A stretch of DNA of 17,565 nt, taken from NCBI GenBank assembly GCA_036667875.1, contig JAVWTD010000025.1, forward strand, positions 1-17,565, in the 5' to 3' direction. Origin of the DNA: CAJGDV01 sp036667875 (GTDB lineage Bacteria; Bacillota_I; Bacilli_A; RF39; UBA660). The notes beneath the pieces are model-generated. The model ran no database searches and was not told the origin of the DNA. It was given only the letters and a program-made list of their open reading frames with translations. Numbering within the stretch: the stretch's first letter is position 1; the number at the start of each line of letters is the position of its first letter. Shown piece by piece: positions 6,936-13,977 of this stretch. The translations under genes and the position numbers were made by a program.

Positions 6936-7877
6936 ATGGATAAAACAGTAAAGGCTGGACTAATGGGTTTCATAGTAGGTGACGCCCTAGGAGTTCCAGT
7001 AGAATTTATAGATAGAAGTGTTCTTGAGATTAAACCCGTAACTGAAATGCTTGAATATGGAACACATAATGTTAAAAAAGGGACATGGTCAGATGACACC
7101 TCAATGGTACTTGCAACAATTGACTCAATTATAGAACAAAATAAAATAGACTATAAAGATATATCCCTTAAGTTTCAAAATTTCTTAAATTATGCAGCTT
7201 ATACGCCTTATAAAGAAGTGTTTGATGTAGGAAGAACTTGCTTTAAAGCTGTAATGAGTTATAGTGAATCTATAGACCCTAGAAAGTGTGGACTCGACTC
7301 ACTCTACGATAATGGTAATGGATCACTTATGAGAATGCTTCCTTTAGTATATTATTTAGATGATAAAAGATTTAAAGATATTGTAATTAAAAACTATGTT
7401 GATGACCTATCAAGTTTAACCCATAAACATGAAATAAGTAAAATGGGATGTTACCTTTTTGTTAAATATGCACTTTTTCTTCTTGAAGGTAAAAGTAAAG
7501 AAACAAGTTATACATTGCTTAAAATACTTAACTTTGACTACTCAAAAGAAACTATTGAAATTTATAACAATATTTTAAAAAACGACATTAGAAATATAAA
7601 AGTAAAATCATCAGGATATATTGTAGATACCCTAGAATCTGTATTACACACAATTTTAAACACAAGTAACTTCAAAGAAGCATTATTATATTCAGTAAAT
7701 CTTGGAGGGGATACAGATACTGTAGGAGCCCTTACAGGACTATTGGCGGGTATAATTTATGGGTATGAAGAAATTCCAAACGAATGGATAGAAGTTCTTG
7801 CTAAAAATAAATTATTATTAAAAATAAGTGAAGTATACCAAATAGTTATCAATGAAAAACATAAAAAATACTACTAG
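6936..7877 (+). CDS. ADP-ribosylglycohydrolase family protein (ARH/DraG-like)
   Basis: A 313-residue protein with the full ARH fold signature. It has G-D-A-L-G-V-P-V-E-F (residues 15-24), the first dinuclear metal motif W-S-D-D-T-S-M (residues 51-57), N-G-N-G-S-L-M-R in the middle, and the second metal motif G-G-D-T-D-T (Asp259 and Asp261) followed by G-A-L-T-G-L-L-A-G. All metal ligands appear intact, so it should be active. Family members remove ADP-ribose from proteins or small molecules, for example DraG on dinitrogenase reductase and bacterial ARH on toxin-modified targets. No nitrogenase or ADP-ribosyltransferase gene is in the window. It is a single-gene unit with its own promoter and terminator. 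Confidence 0.92.
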   Translation: MDKTVKAGLMGFIVGDALGVPVEFIDRSVLEIKPVTEMLEYGTHNVKKGTWSDDTSMVLATIDSIIEQNKIDYKDISLKFQNFLNYAAYTPYKEVFDVGRTCFKAVMSYSESIDPRKCGLDSLYDNGNGSLMRMLPLVYYLDDKRFKDIVIKNYVDDLSSLTHKHEISKMGCYLFVKYALFLLEGKSKETSYTLLKILNFDYSKETIEIYNNILKNDIRNIKVKSSGYIVDTLESVLHTILNTSNFKEALLYSVNLGGDTDTVGALTGLLAGIIYGYEEIPNEWIEVLAKNKLLLKISEVYQIVINEKHKKYY

Positions 7878-7898
7878 AATATTTATTATTCTTTTTTT
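7876..7898 (+). terminator. Terminator starting in the stop codon of the ARH gene
   Basis: AGAATA (7876-7881) pairs with TATTCT (7887-7892), five-base loop, followed by seven T (7892-7898). The stem starts with the last two bases of the TAG stop. Confidence 0.8.
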
Positions 7899-7901
7899 GT
7901 G

Positions 7902-7910
7902 TGCTATACT
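7902..7910 (+). promoter_or_regulatory. Extended -10 promoter before 7930
   Basis: TGCTATACT is an extended -10 box immediately after the terminator T-tract; the -35 position is weak. The start would lie near 7917, at the AAGGTGA ribosome binding site, so the leader is about 13 bases. Confidence 0.6.
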
Positions 7911-7929
7911 TGTATTAAGGTGAAATAAA

Positions 7930-8295
7930 ATGGAAAAAAAATACAAAGATTTAGACTTTAACGAAAAAAAGATAGCATCAAGAATGCACGCTGCTTCAAG
8001 TAACCAAAATAGATATAGTTTTCCAATACTAATAGCAATAATAATAGTATGTTACTACATTAGTGAGTACGTTAACAGTTACATAGTAGTACCAATAATA
8101 ATATTAGCGATAACATGGTACATAGCCCATGAGATTCAAGTAAAATCATGGTTTGACAAAAACAATATTAAAATAACAAAAAAAGAAATAAAATTATATG
8201 GAACAGAACTAGAAATTCAAAAAAAATTAAAGGAACTAAAAGATGAAAAAAAATTATCAAAACTTAAATTTAAAAGAAAAAAGAAAAATTTATAA
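7930..8295 (+). CDS. Small two-TM membrane protein, paralogue of the next gene
   Basis: A 121-residue protein of unknown family. A polar N-terminus (M-E-K-K-Y-K-D-L-D-F) leads to two membrane segments (about residues 31-46 and 49-66), then a cytoplasmic-type tail with W-F-D-K-N-N-I and Y-G-T-E-L-E-I-Q-K-K-L and a strongly basic end. The same order (Y-x-x-L near the start, two membrane segments, W-Y-I-N-N-N-I, Y-G-H-L-L-K-E-Q-K) is found in the following gene, so the two are tandem paralogues. Its last 17 codons and stop overlap the next gene by 53 bases in another frame. Function unknown. Confidence 0.7.
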   Translation: MEKKYKDLDFNEKKIASRMHAASSNQNRYSFPILIAIIIVCYYISEYVNSYIVVPIIILAITWYIAHEIQVKSWFDKNNIKITKKEIKLYGTELEIQKKLKELKDEKKLSKLKFKRKKKNL

Positions 8296-8640
8296 TTCTT
8301 TTGTTCTCTTAGATAAAAAGTTTAAAAAAAATTCCATCATATTATCTAGTCTCCTAATATTTTTATTACTAATAACACCTAAAATAGATGTATTAATAAG
8401 TATTGTTTTTATATTAATAGTCTATGCTTATTATTCATATTCATTAAAATTATCACAAGAATGGTACATTAATAATAACATCCCCAAAAATGATGAAATG
8501 AAAAAATTCAAATATAAACCTTATGGTCATCTATTAAAAGAACAAAAGAGAATTGTCTTAAAGTGCTTTAGATTATCAGAATATAATTATCCCTTAGAAA
8601 GAGTAACCTTCTACACTTTATCAGTACTCTCAATAATCTT
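8243..8640 (+). CDS. Two-TM membrane protein, 3' end lost in the N gap (partial)
   Basis: At least 132 residues are visible before the sequence becomes N. AAAGGA (8229-8234) sits 8 bases before the ATG. The N-terminal half parallels the preceding gene: M-K-K-N-Y-Q-N-L, two membrane segments (about residues 32-64), then W-Y-I-N-N-N-I and Y-G-H-L-L-K-E-Q-K. A further hydrophobic segment seems to begin just before the gap (T-F-Y-T-L-S-V-L-S-I-I), so this copy is longer than its neighbour. The TAG after the gap is in frame only if the gap is really a multiple of three from here, which cannot be known, so I do not give an end. Family unknown. Confidence 0.65.
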
Positions 8641-8740
8641 NNNNNNNNNNNNNNNNNNNNNNNNNNNNNNNNNNNNNNNNNNNNNNNNNNNNNNNNNNNN
8701 NNNNNNNNNNNNNNNNNNNNNNNNNNNNNNNNNNNNNNNN
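8641..8740. other. Assembly gap (100 N)
   Basis: Exactly 100 unknown bases, the usual placeholder for a scaffold join of unestimated size. The true distance may be far larger or smaller, so genes on the two sides need not be neighbours or parts of one gene. Confidence 0.98.
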
Positions 8741-8937
8741 TAGATAATGTTAAAATATCATTTGAATCGTGGCCTTTGATTCCACGCTTTGCAAGTCTTG
8801 AAGGAAATGAAGAAGAAGTTAGAAACATATTTCAAAAACTTAATATGACTAATAGAACAACAACTTATGGAATTAATGATATTTACGAAGAGATTTATGG
8901 AATTGATTTAGAAGATATAAAAAACTTAAGATTTTAA
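8741..8937 (+). CDS. 3' end of a gene of unknown family (partial, 5' end in N gap)
   Basis: An open frame enters from the gap (first full codon 8743) and gives 64 residues before TAA at 8935-8937. The end has acidic, soluble character: D-N-V-K-I-S-F-E-S-W-P-L-I-P-R-F, then E-E-E-V-R-N-I-F-Q-K-L, then Y-G-I-N-D-I-Y-E-E-I-Y-G-I-D. Codon use looks like the neighbouring genes. It has no membrane segment and does not look like the end of the preceding membrane protein, so it may belong to a separate gene within the gap. I do not recognise the family. The next gene follows 16 bases later, so they are probably co-transcribed. Confidence 0.6.
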
Positions 8938-8953
8938 AACAGGAGAGGATGTT

Positions 8954-9625
8954 ATGGAAGTTTATTGGATAAACAGCAGAGAAATAAAACTAACAATCGA
9001 AGATAAAAAAGAAATATTAACACCCGACCAAATAATTGTAAAATATGGAGAAAATATAGAGTTGATGACAAAAATTACAGAACTTTTAAAAAAACCTAAA
9101 AATGAAGTAATGGTAGTTTATGATAAAATACTAAATGAATCAACTTATGACGAAAAATATGCCATTCGCGAAAAAATAAACGATGGAAAAATGAAATTAG
9201 ATGCTTATGAAATTTATATTAAAAATATAATGAGAACAAAAAAAGATAAAAGAGGAACATGTCAAGCATTTGCAATGCGTATATCTGATGAACTAGATAT
9301 GATTGGAATAGAAAATTATATTATTGTTTCAGATTATCCTGACTTTAAGCATTACGCTAATCTTTATATTATGCAAGAATCTCTCCTAGTAGCGGACATT
9401 GCAAGTGATCTAATAGATAAAGAAATCAAAAAAGATGAAGGAGAAGAGGAATACTTTGAACCTGCTTCTAATCAAATACCATTAATAGATTATTTATACG
9501 ATAATGACATAACTTATGTCATTGAAAAAATCGAAGACAATAATAAAAAAATTGAAGAACTAAATAAAAAACCAATTAAAAGTTTTGTGATTAACTATGA
9601 ACTTAGTCACGACTTAATAAATTAG
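8954..9625 (+). CDS. Cysteine-protease/transglutaminase-fold-like protein
   Basis: A 223-residue soluble protein of no certain family. The middle carries the three-part arrangement of transglutaminase-like cysteine enzymes: K-R-G-T-C-Q-A-F-A-M-R (Cys103 at the start of a helix), then after a G-I-E-N-Y-I-I-V strand a His in F-K-H-Y-A-N-L-Y (His133), then an Asp in L-L-V-A-D-I-A (Asp148). The spacing Cys-30-His-15-Asp suits that fold. The N-terminal 95 residues and the charged C-terminus are unassigned. AGGAGAGG (8941-8948) precedes the start. Enzyme activity (peptidase, deamidase or cross-linking) is inferred only from these three residues; the substrate is unknown. Confidence 0.6.
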   Translation: MEVYWINSREIKLTIEDKKEILTPDQIIVKYGENIELMTKITELLKKPKNEVMVVYDKILNESTYDEKYAIREKINDGKMKLDAYEIYIKNIMRTKKDKRGTCQAFAMRISDELDMIGIENYIIVSDYPDFKHYANLYIMQESLLVADIASDLIDKEIKKDEGEEEYFEPASNQIPLIDYLYDNDITYVIEKIEDNNKKIEELNKKPIKSFVINYELSHDLIN

Positions 9626-9639
9626 AAAGGAAGAAAATA

Positions 9640-9804
9640 ATGAGTAAATTTGAATTAATTTTTGCAATTTTTGCAGTAGTAGTAGTAGTTTTTGTTATTA
9701 TTAAAATAACTAGTCATTTATTATCAAAAAATACAAATGAAAAAGATATAATTAAAGCTTCAAAAGAAAGAACAAAAGATAAACAAGATACATCTGAAAA
9801 ATAA
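9640..9804 (+). CDS. 54-residue single-pass membrane protein
   Basis: A short open frame (MSKFELIFAIF start) with AAAGGAAG (9626-9633) 6 bases before its ATG. Residues 5-23 form one hydrophobic segment rich in Val and Ile. The rest is a charged Lys/Glu/Asp tail of about 30 residues that should lie in the cytoplasm. It starts 15 bases after the previous stop and is followed by a strong terminator, so it is the last gene of the unit that enters from the N gap. The good ribosome binding site, membrane profile and typical codon use support a real gene; function unknown. Confidence 0.65.
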   Translation: MSKFELIFAIFAVVVVVFVIIKITSHLLSKNTNEKDIIKASKERTKDKQDTSEK

Positions 9805-9830
9805 GATAACTTGAAAAATTTAATTAAGTT

Positions 9831-9873
9831 AAAATAGATAGGATTTGATATATTTCAAAACATCTATTTTTTT
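9831..9873 (+). terminator. Terminator after the 54-residue gene
   Basis: Outer stem AAAATAGAT (9831-9839) with ATCTATTTT (9862-9870), a small internal loop, then inner stem TTTGA/TCAAA, followed by T to 9873. Confidence 0.8.
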
Positions 9874-9950
9874 CTGTTTCAATTTTATTCTTTTATAGCA
9901 TAAAAAAATATCAAATATTTAGTTAATAGATTATCATTTTAAATAAAAGT

Positions 9951-9979
9951 TTGACAAGTTTATATTATTATGTTAATAT
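9951..9979 (+). promoter_or_regulatory. Strong promoter of first adenylate-forming enzyme
   Basis: A consensus -35 TTGACA (9951-9956), a 17-base spacer ending in TGT, and -10 TAATAT (9974-9979). Together with AGAGGAGG (9993-10000) this predicts strong expression. Bases 9874-9950 hold no other clear signal. Confidence 0.8.
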
Positions 9980-10010
9980 ATAGTTTAATTTCAGAGGAGG
10001 AATTTTTTTT

Positions 10011-11777
10011 ATGAACAATAATTTAACAGGATATCCATCAATTGATAAACCACAAAATAATAATTATCCGTTTTTTTCAAAGCATCCATTAATACCAAAT
10101 ATGAGTGTGTATAACACCATAAAATTACTTAATAGTTTTTGTAAAGATAAAACAGCAATTGATTGTTTAGATATAACAGCAAGTTATAAACAGTTAATTG
10201 ACGACGCAGTTACAATTTCAAGAGCTTTAAAAGAACTAAGTGTCAAAAAAGGACAAATAGTTGCTATTTCTATGGATAATTTTTATCAAGCGGTAGCATC
10301 TTTTATGGCTTGTAATAGAATAGGTGCAGTAACTACATTTTTAAATGGAGGAGCAGCACCAGAAGAAACTGAGGAGTATTTAAATTTATTTGAATCTCCA
10401 GTATTCATAAATTTTGATAAAACAAAAGAAGAAAACTTAAGATTTAAGAAAAATACTGATGTAAAACATATAATTACATTAAATAAAAAGAATATAAATA
10501 ATTTATCATTAGAAGGTGATTATCATGTAACATCTTCTGACGATTTAATTGACTTTAATAGTTTAGGAAGTATTGCTAATTTTCAAAAGAAAGGCATTTC
10601 TAGTAATAATGGAAATGACGATTCTTTAATATTGTTTACAAGTGGTTCTACAGGAAAACCAAAAGCAGTAGTGTTATCAAACAAAAATGTTTTAGCATCT
10701 GGAATCTATATGAAAAACACAAGTAATGTTACCGCTTTAAGTGGAGATAGAACTTTAGTATGCGTTCCATTTATGTATCCTTATGGGTTTGCAACTTCAA
10801 CACTGCTAACTCTTATGAGTAACAAAACTGCAATCCTTGCACCTAATATGTCAAAAGAAACAATTAGCAAATATTTAAAAAAGAATCCAAATATTGTATT
10901 TGGAAGTCCAGCACTTCTTGATTTAATCATGAAAAATGTTCCTGAAAATCAAGATTTATCTTCAATTTCTCAGTTCGTTTCAGGTGGTGACTTTTTAACA
11001 CCTAGTCATTCTAAAACTGGTGTTGATTTTTTTGAACAACACGGAGCTAAAAATGTTGAAATGGGAAATGGATCTGGTAATGCAGAAACAGTAAGTTGTG
11101 GAACAGATTCTACTGGTATAGTAATTAGACCAGAAACTGTTGGAAGAATACTTGTTGGAACTGATGCCATGGTAGTAGATGAAGACACTATGGAAGAAAA
11201 AAAATATAATGAAGAAGGATTACTTTGTGTTTCTGGACATCATGTATTTAAAGGATATTTTAAAGACTCAGAGGCAACAGAACAAGCAAAATTTACTAGA
11301 GATGGTAAGACATATTTTAAAACTGGAACAATGGGATTCATTGATAAAGATGGATACTTTACTTTAACAGGAAGACAATCAAGATTTTATATTATATCAA
11401 CATTAAACAAAGTTTATTGTGATCATGTTCAGTTAATGATATCTAATTTAGATGCTATTAAAGAATGTGCAATTGTAAAAGTACCAGATAATGATATGTT
11501 ATATAAAAATAAAGCGTATATTGTATTGAATGATGGAATTGTTCCAAGCGAAGAAACAAAAGAAGAAATATTTAATGCATTTAATAGTTCTATTAAATCT
11601 TCAACTGGTGAAGTTGAACAATTAAAATGGTATGAAGTACCTTCTGATATTGAATTCGTGGATAATCTTCCAAGAAGACAAGGAACAGAAAAAATTGATT
11701 ATCCATTTTTAGAAAAGGACGCTGAAAATAAACAAATACTATCTAATGAAAAAATTAAAAAGATAATCAAAAAATAG
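10011..11777 (+). CDS. ANL-superfamily adenylate-forming enzyme, acyl-CoA synthetase-like (module 1)
   Basis: A 588-residue enzyme of the AMP-binding family, which activates a carboxylate with ATP to an acyl-AMP and usually passes it to CoA or a carrier. The P-loop T-S-G-S-T-G-K-P-K is at residues 210-218. An acidic A5-type motif is present in G-N-A-E-T, and the A10 lysine is Lys561 in R-R-Q-G-T-E-K-I-D-Y. The hinge-side motif, normally Y-x-T-G-D, reads F-K-T-G-T (438-440): the Asp that holds the AMP ribose is replaced by Thr. The N-terminus begins T-G-Y-P-S-I-D-K-P, which I remember from related Clostridia-type ligases (unchecked). It has its own strong promoter and terminator and precedes a 7TM hybrid kinase; a similar pair follows. 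Substrate unknown; reduced or altered activity is possible. Confidence 0.88.
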   Translation: MNNNLTGYPSIDKPQNNNYPFFSKHPLIPNMSVYNTIKLLNSFCKDKTAIDCLDITASYKQLIDDAVTISRALKELSVKKGQIVAISMDNFYQAVASFMACNRIGAVTTFLNGGAAPEETEEYLNLFESPVFINFDKTKEENLRFKKNTDVKHIITLNKKNINNLSLEGDYHVTSSDDLIDFNSLGSIANFQKKGISSNNGNDDSLILFTSGSTGKPKAVVLSNKNVLASGIYMKNTSNVTALSGDRTLVCVPFMYPYGFATSTLLTLMSNKTAILAPNMSKETISKYLKKNPNIVFGSPALLDLIMKNVPENQDLSSISQFVSGGDFLTPSHSKTGVDFFEQHGAKNVEMGNGSGNAETVSCGTDSTGIVIRPETVGRILVGTDAMVVDEDTMEEKKYNEEGLLCVSGHHVFKGYFKDSEATEQAKFTRDGKTYFKTGTMGFIDKDGYFTLTGRQSRFYIISTLNKVYCDHVQLMISNLDAIKECAIVKVPDNDMLYKNKAYIVLNDGIVPSEETKEEIFNAFNSSIKSSTGEVEQLKWYEVPSDIEFVDNLPRRQGTEKIDYPFLEKDAENKQILSNEKIKKIIKK

Positions 11778-11784
11778 TAATTAT

Positions 11785-11826
11785 GAAAAAAGATATTTCA
11801 GAATTATAATCTGATATCTTTTTTTT
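11785..11826 (+). terminator. Terminator after first adenylate-forming enzyme
   Basis: A long stem: an A-run with GATAT and CAGA on the left (with a two-T bulge, to 11802), pairing with TCTGATATC and a T-run on the right (11810-11826). Confidence 0.85.
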
Positions 11827-11880
11827 GCTAATTAATTATTTTCAAATCAACTTAAATAACTTTGTTTATTTCTTTTTTCA

Positions 11881-11889
11881 TGATATACT
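11881..11889 (+). promoter_or_regulatory. Extended -10 promoter of first hybrid kinase
   Basis: TGATATACT is a good extended -10; the -35 (TTGTTT at 11862-11867 or close by) is weak. Expression should be lower than that of the enzyme gene upstream. GAGGTGAT (11907-11914) is the ribosome binding site. Confidence 0.6.
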
Positions 11890-11917
11890 TTATTAAGAAA
11901 AATTTTGAGGTGATAAT

Positions 11918-13762
11918 ATGGGAACAGGTATTTTCTTTCCTTTGTGTGCAATTCCATTTAGTTTAATTATTATAATTTTATTTTATAAAAAAGGACACAT
12001 AGACAGTAAAGAAACATGGATATTTAATACATTAATAATATCTAATTTTATTGGATTAATTATAGAAATACTATGTACTTATGCATCAAATATATACTTA
12101 ACTCATCCATTTATAAGTACACTAATATATAAATCATATTTGTTGTATTTAATTGTTTGGATTTCAGTAATGGCTTATTATGTATTTTGTATGGCAAAAA
12201 AAGACAACATTATAAATCTTAAACTTATACCGCTTTTTTTATGTTATTATGCTGTTATTATTATTATTTTAGCAATACTACCAATAGATATAATTATAAA
12301 AGATAATTTCTCTATAAGATATACTTCTGGATTAAGTGTTTATTTTACTTATTTTATAGCTGCGATAGCCATGACAGTAATGGCTGTAACATTAATAATA
12401 CATCATAAAAATATTAAAGACAAAAGATATTTACCTGTTATATTATTTTTAATAATAGGAAATATTTCTTCGCTTATTCAATTATTTTATCCACAAATAT
12501 TATTAATGACTTATTTTGAGACATTAATTTGTGTTGTAATGTATTTTACAATCGAAAATCCCGATTTAAAAATGGTTGCTTCATTAGAATTAGCGCGTGA
12601 CCAAGCAGAAAAAGCAAATCGAGCAAAATCTGATTTCTTATCAAGCATGAGTCATGAAATAAGAACCCCACTTAACGCTATAGTAGGCTTATCAGAAGAT
12701 ATTGCAAGTTACAAAGAACAAGTACCAAAAGAAGTTGTAGAAGACACTAATGATATTCAAAACGCTTCTCAAACACTTCTTGAAATAGTTGGTAATATTT
12801 TAGACCTTAATAAAATAGAATCAGACAAAATGGAAATAATAGAGAACCCATATAATTTTGTAGATGAAATAACTAAAATGTGTAAGGTTACATCAACAAG
12901 AATTGGAGATAAAAATATTAAATTTAAATTAGATATAGCAGAAGATATTCCCTATGAATTAGTAGGTGACAAAATACACGTAAAAGAAATAGTAAATAAT
13001 CTTCTAAGTAACGCTATAAAATATACAGACTCAGGAGAAATTAATTTAAATATAAGATGTGTTAATAATATTAGAAAAAATATTTCTAATATTACAATCA
13101 GTTGCCAGGATACAGGAAGAGGAATAAAAACAGATTATATCAACAAATTATTTAATAGATTTGAAAGACTAGATATTGAAAAAAATACCACCACTGAAGG
13201 AACAGGTCTTGGACTTGCAATAACAAAATCTTTAGTTGATATGATGGGTGGAAAAATTAATGTCAATAGTCAGTTTGGAAAAGGGTCAATCTTTATTGTT
13301 GAAATAACACAAAAAATAAGTAAAAAAGAAAGACCAATAAATGAAACCTCAACAGTTATTACTTCTAATATTAATAACAATTATGAAAATAAAAAAATAT
13401 TAATAGTAGATGACAATCTTTTAAATATTAAAGTTGCCAAAAGAGCATTGTCTACTTTTAAATTTGAAATAGATGAAGCAACTGATGGATTAAAATGCTT
13501 AGAAAAAGTAATAAACGGAAATGAATATGATTTAATTTTAATGGATATAATGATGCCTAACATGAGTGGAGAGGCAGCTCTTGCAAAATTAAAAGAAAAT
13601 CCTGATTTCAAAATACCTGTCATTGCTCTTACAGCTGATGCCTTATCAGGATCAAAAGAAAAATATATAAAAGAGGGGTTCACTGATTACATCGCAAAAC
13701 CATTTAATAGAGAACTAATAAAAGAAAAATTAGATAAAATATTTATAGAAAATTCTATTTAG
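11918..13762 (+). CDS. Seven-TM hybrid histidine kinase with C-terminal receiver (module 1)
   Basis: A 614-residue sensor kinase. About seven hydrophobic segments fill residues 5-215 without a large extracellular domain, so the ligand is probably sensed in or near the membrane. After I-E-N-P-D-L-K-M and a short coiled linker come the HisKA helix F-L-S-S-M-S-H-E-I-R-T-P-L-N (phospho-acceptor His246), the ATPase N-box with V-N-N-L-L-S-N-A (about 359-366), D-T-G-R-G-I and G-T-G-L-G-L. Residues about 495-614 are a receiver domain with the acidic pair Asp498/Asp499, phospho-acceptor Asp543 in L-M-D-I-M-M-P, Thr572 and Lys594. There is no Hpt or output domain, so the phosphate must pass to a partner elsewhere. 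From residue 212 on its DNA is nearly identical to the kinase at 15812. Confidence 0.93.
   Translation: MGTGIFFPLCAIPFSLIIIILFYKKGHIDSKETWIFNTLIISNFIGLIIEILCTYASNIYLTHPFISTLIYKSYLLYLIVWISVMAYYVFCMAKKDNIINLKLIPLFLCYYAVIIIILAILPIDIIIKDNFSIRYTSGLSVYFTYFIAAIAMTVMAVTLIIHHKNIKDKRYLPVILFLIIGNISSLIQLFYPQILLMTYFETLICVVMYFTIENPDLKMVASLELARDQAEKANRAKSDFLSSMSHEIRTPLNAIVGLSEDIASYKEQVPKEVVEDTNDIQNASQTLLEIVGNILDLNKIESDKMEIIENPYNFVDEITKMCKVTSTRIGDKNIKFKLDIAEDIPYELVGDKIHVKEIVNNLLSNAIKYTDSGEINLNIRCVNNIRKNISNITISCQDTGRGIKTDYINKLFNRFERLDIEKNTTTEGTGLGLAITKSLVDMMGGKINVNSQFGKGSIFIVEITQKISKKERPINETSTVITSNINNNYENKKILIVDDNLLNIKVAKRALSTFKFEIDEATDGLKCLEKVINGNEYDLILMDIMMPNMSGEAALAKLKENPDFKIPVIALTADALSGSKEKYIKEGFTDYIAKPFNRELIKEKLDKIFIENSI
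12551..13647 (+). repeat. Long direct repeat copy 1 (kinase core)
   Basis: It matches 16469-17565 at a constant offset of 3918. By eye there are three mismatches at 12577, 12578 and 12580, one at 13642, and none elsewhere. It starts at the codons for I-E-N-P-D-L-K-M, just after the last membrane segment. Confidence 0.95.
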
Positions 13763-13815
13763 TCAAAACAAGATAATACTGAAAATATAAAAAATTGGTT
13801 TGTTTTACTTTTTAT

Positions 13816-13842
13816 AGCACTAGAATTTATTCTGGTGTTTTT
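13816..13842 (+). terminator. Terminator after first hybrid kinase
   Basis: CACTAGAA (13818-13825) pairs with TTCTGGTG (13830-13837) including one G-T pair, four-base loop, then five T. It lies about 55 bases after the kinase stop. Confidence 0.75.
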
Positions 13843-13917
13843 GCTGGTCTTCTAATATAAACTAATTAAGTATTCAAAATGTAATGAAAGTAATTCCATT
13901 TACAAATAAACAAGGAA

Positions 13918-13946
13918 TTGACAAAGTCGTTTTTGTATGATATCAT
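13918..13946 (+). promoter_or_regulatory. Strong promoter of second adenylate-forming enzyme
   Basis: Consensus -35 TTGACA (13918-13923), 17-base spacer ending in TGA, -10 TATCAT (13941-13946). The arrangement is the same as for the first enzyme gene, and GAGGAGG (13961-13967) follows. Confidence 0.8.
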
Positions 13947-13977
13947 ATCACTTAATTTATGAGGAGGAATAATATAA

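Noticed and set aside
8641..8743. Continuous 166-residue protein ending at the TAG after the N gap
   Set aside because: The gap length is a placeholder, so frame and stop across it have no meaning.
11179..11367. Plus-strand frame inside the first adenylate-forming enzyme
   Set aside because: It lies wholly within a gene with clear family motifs in another frame.
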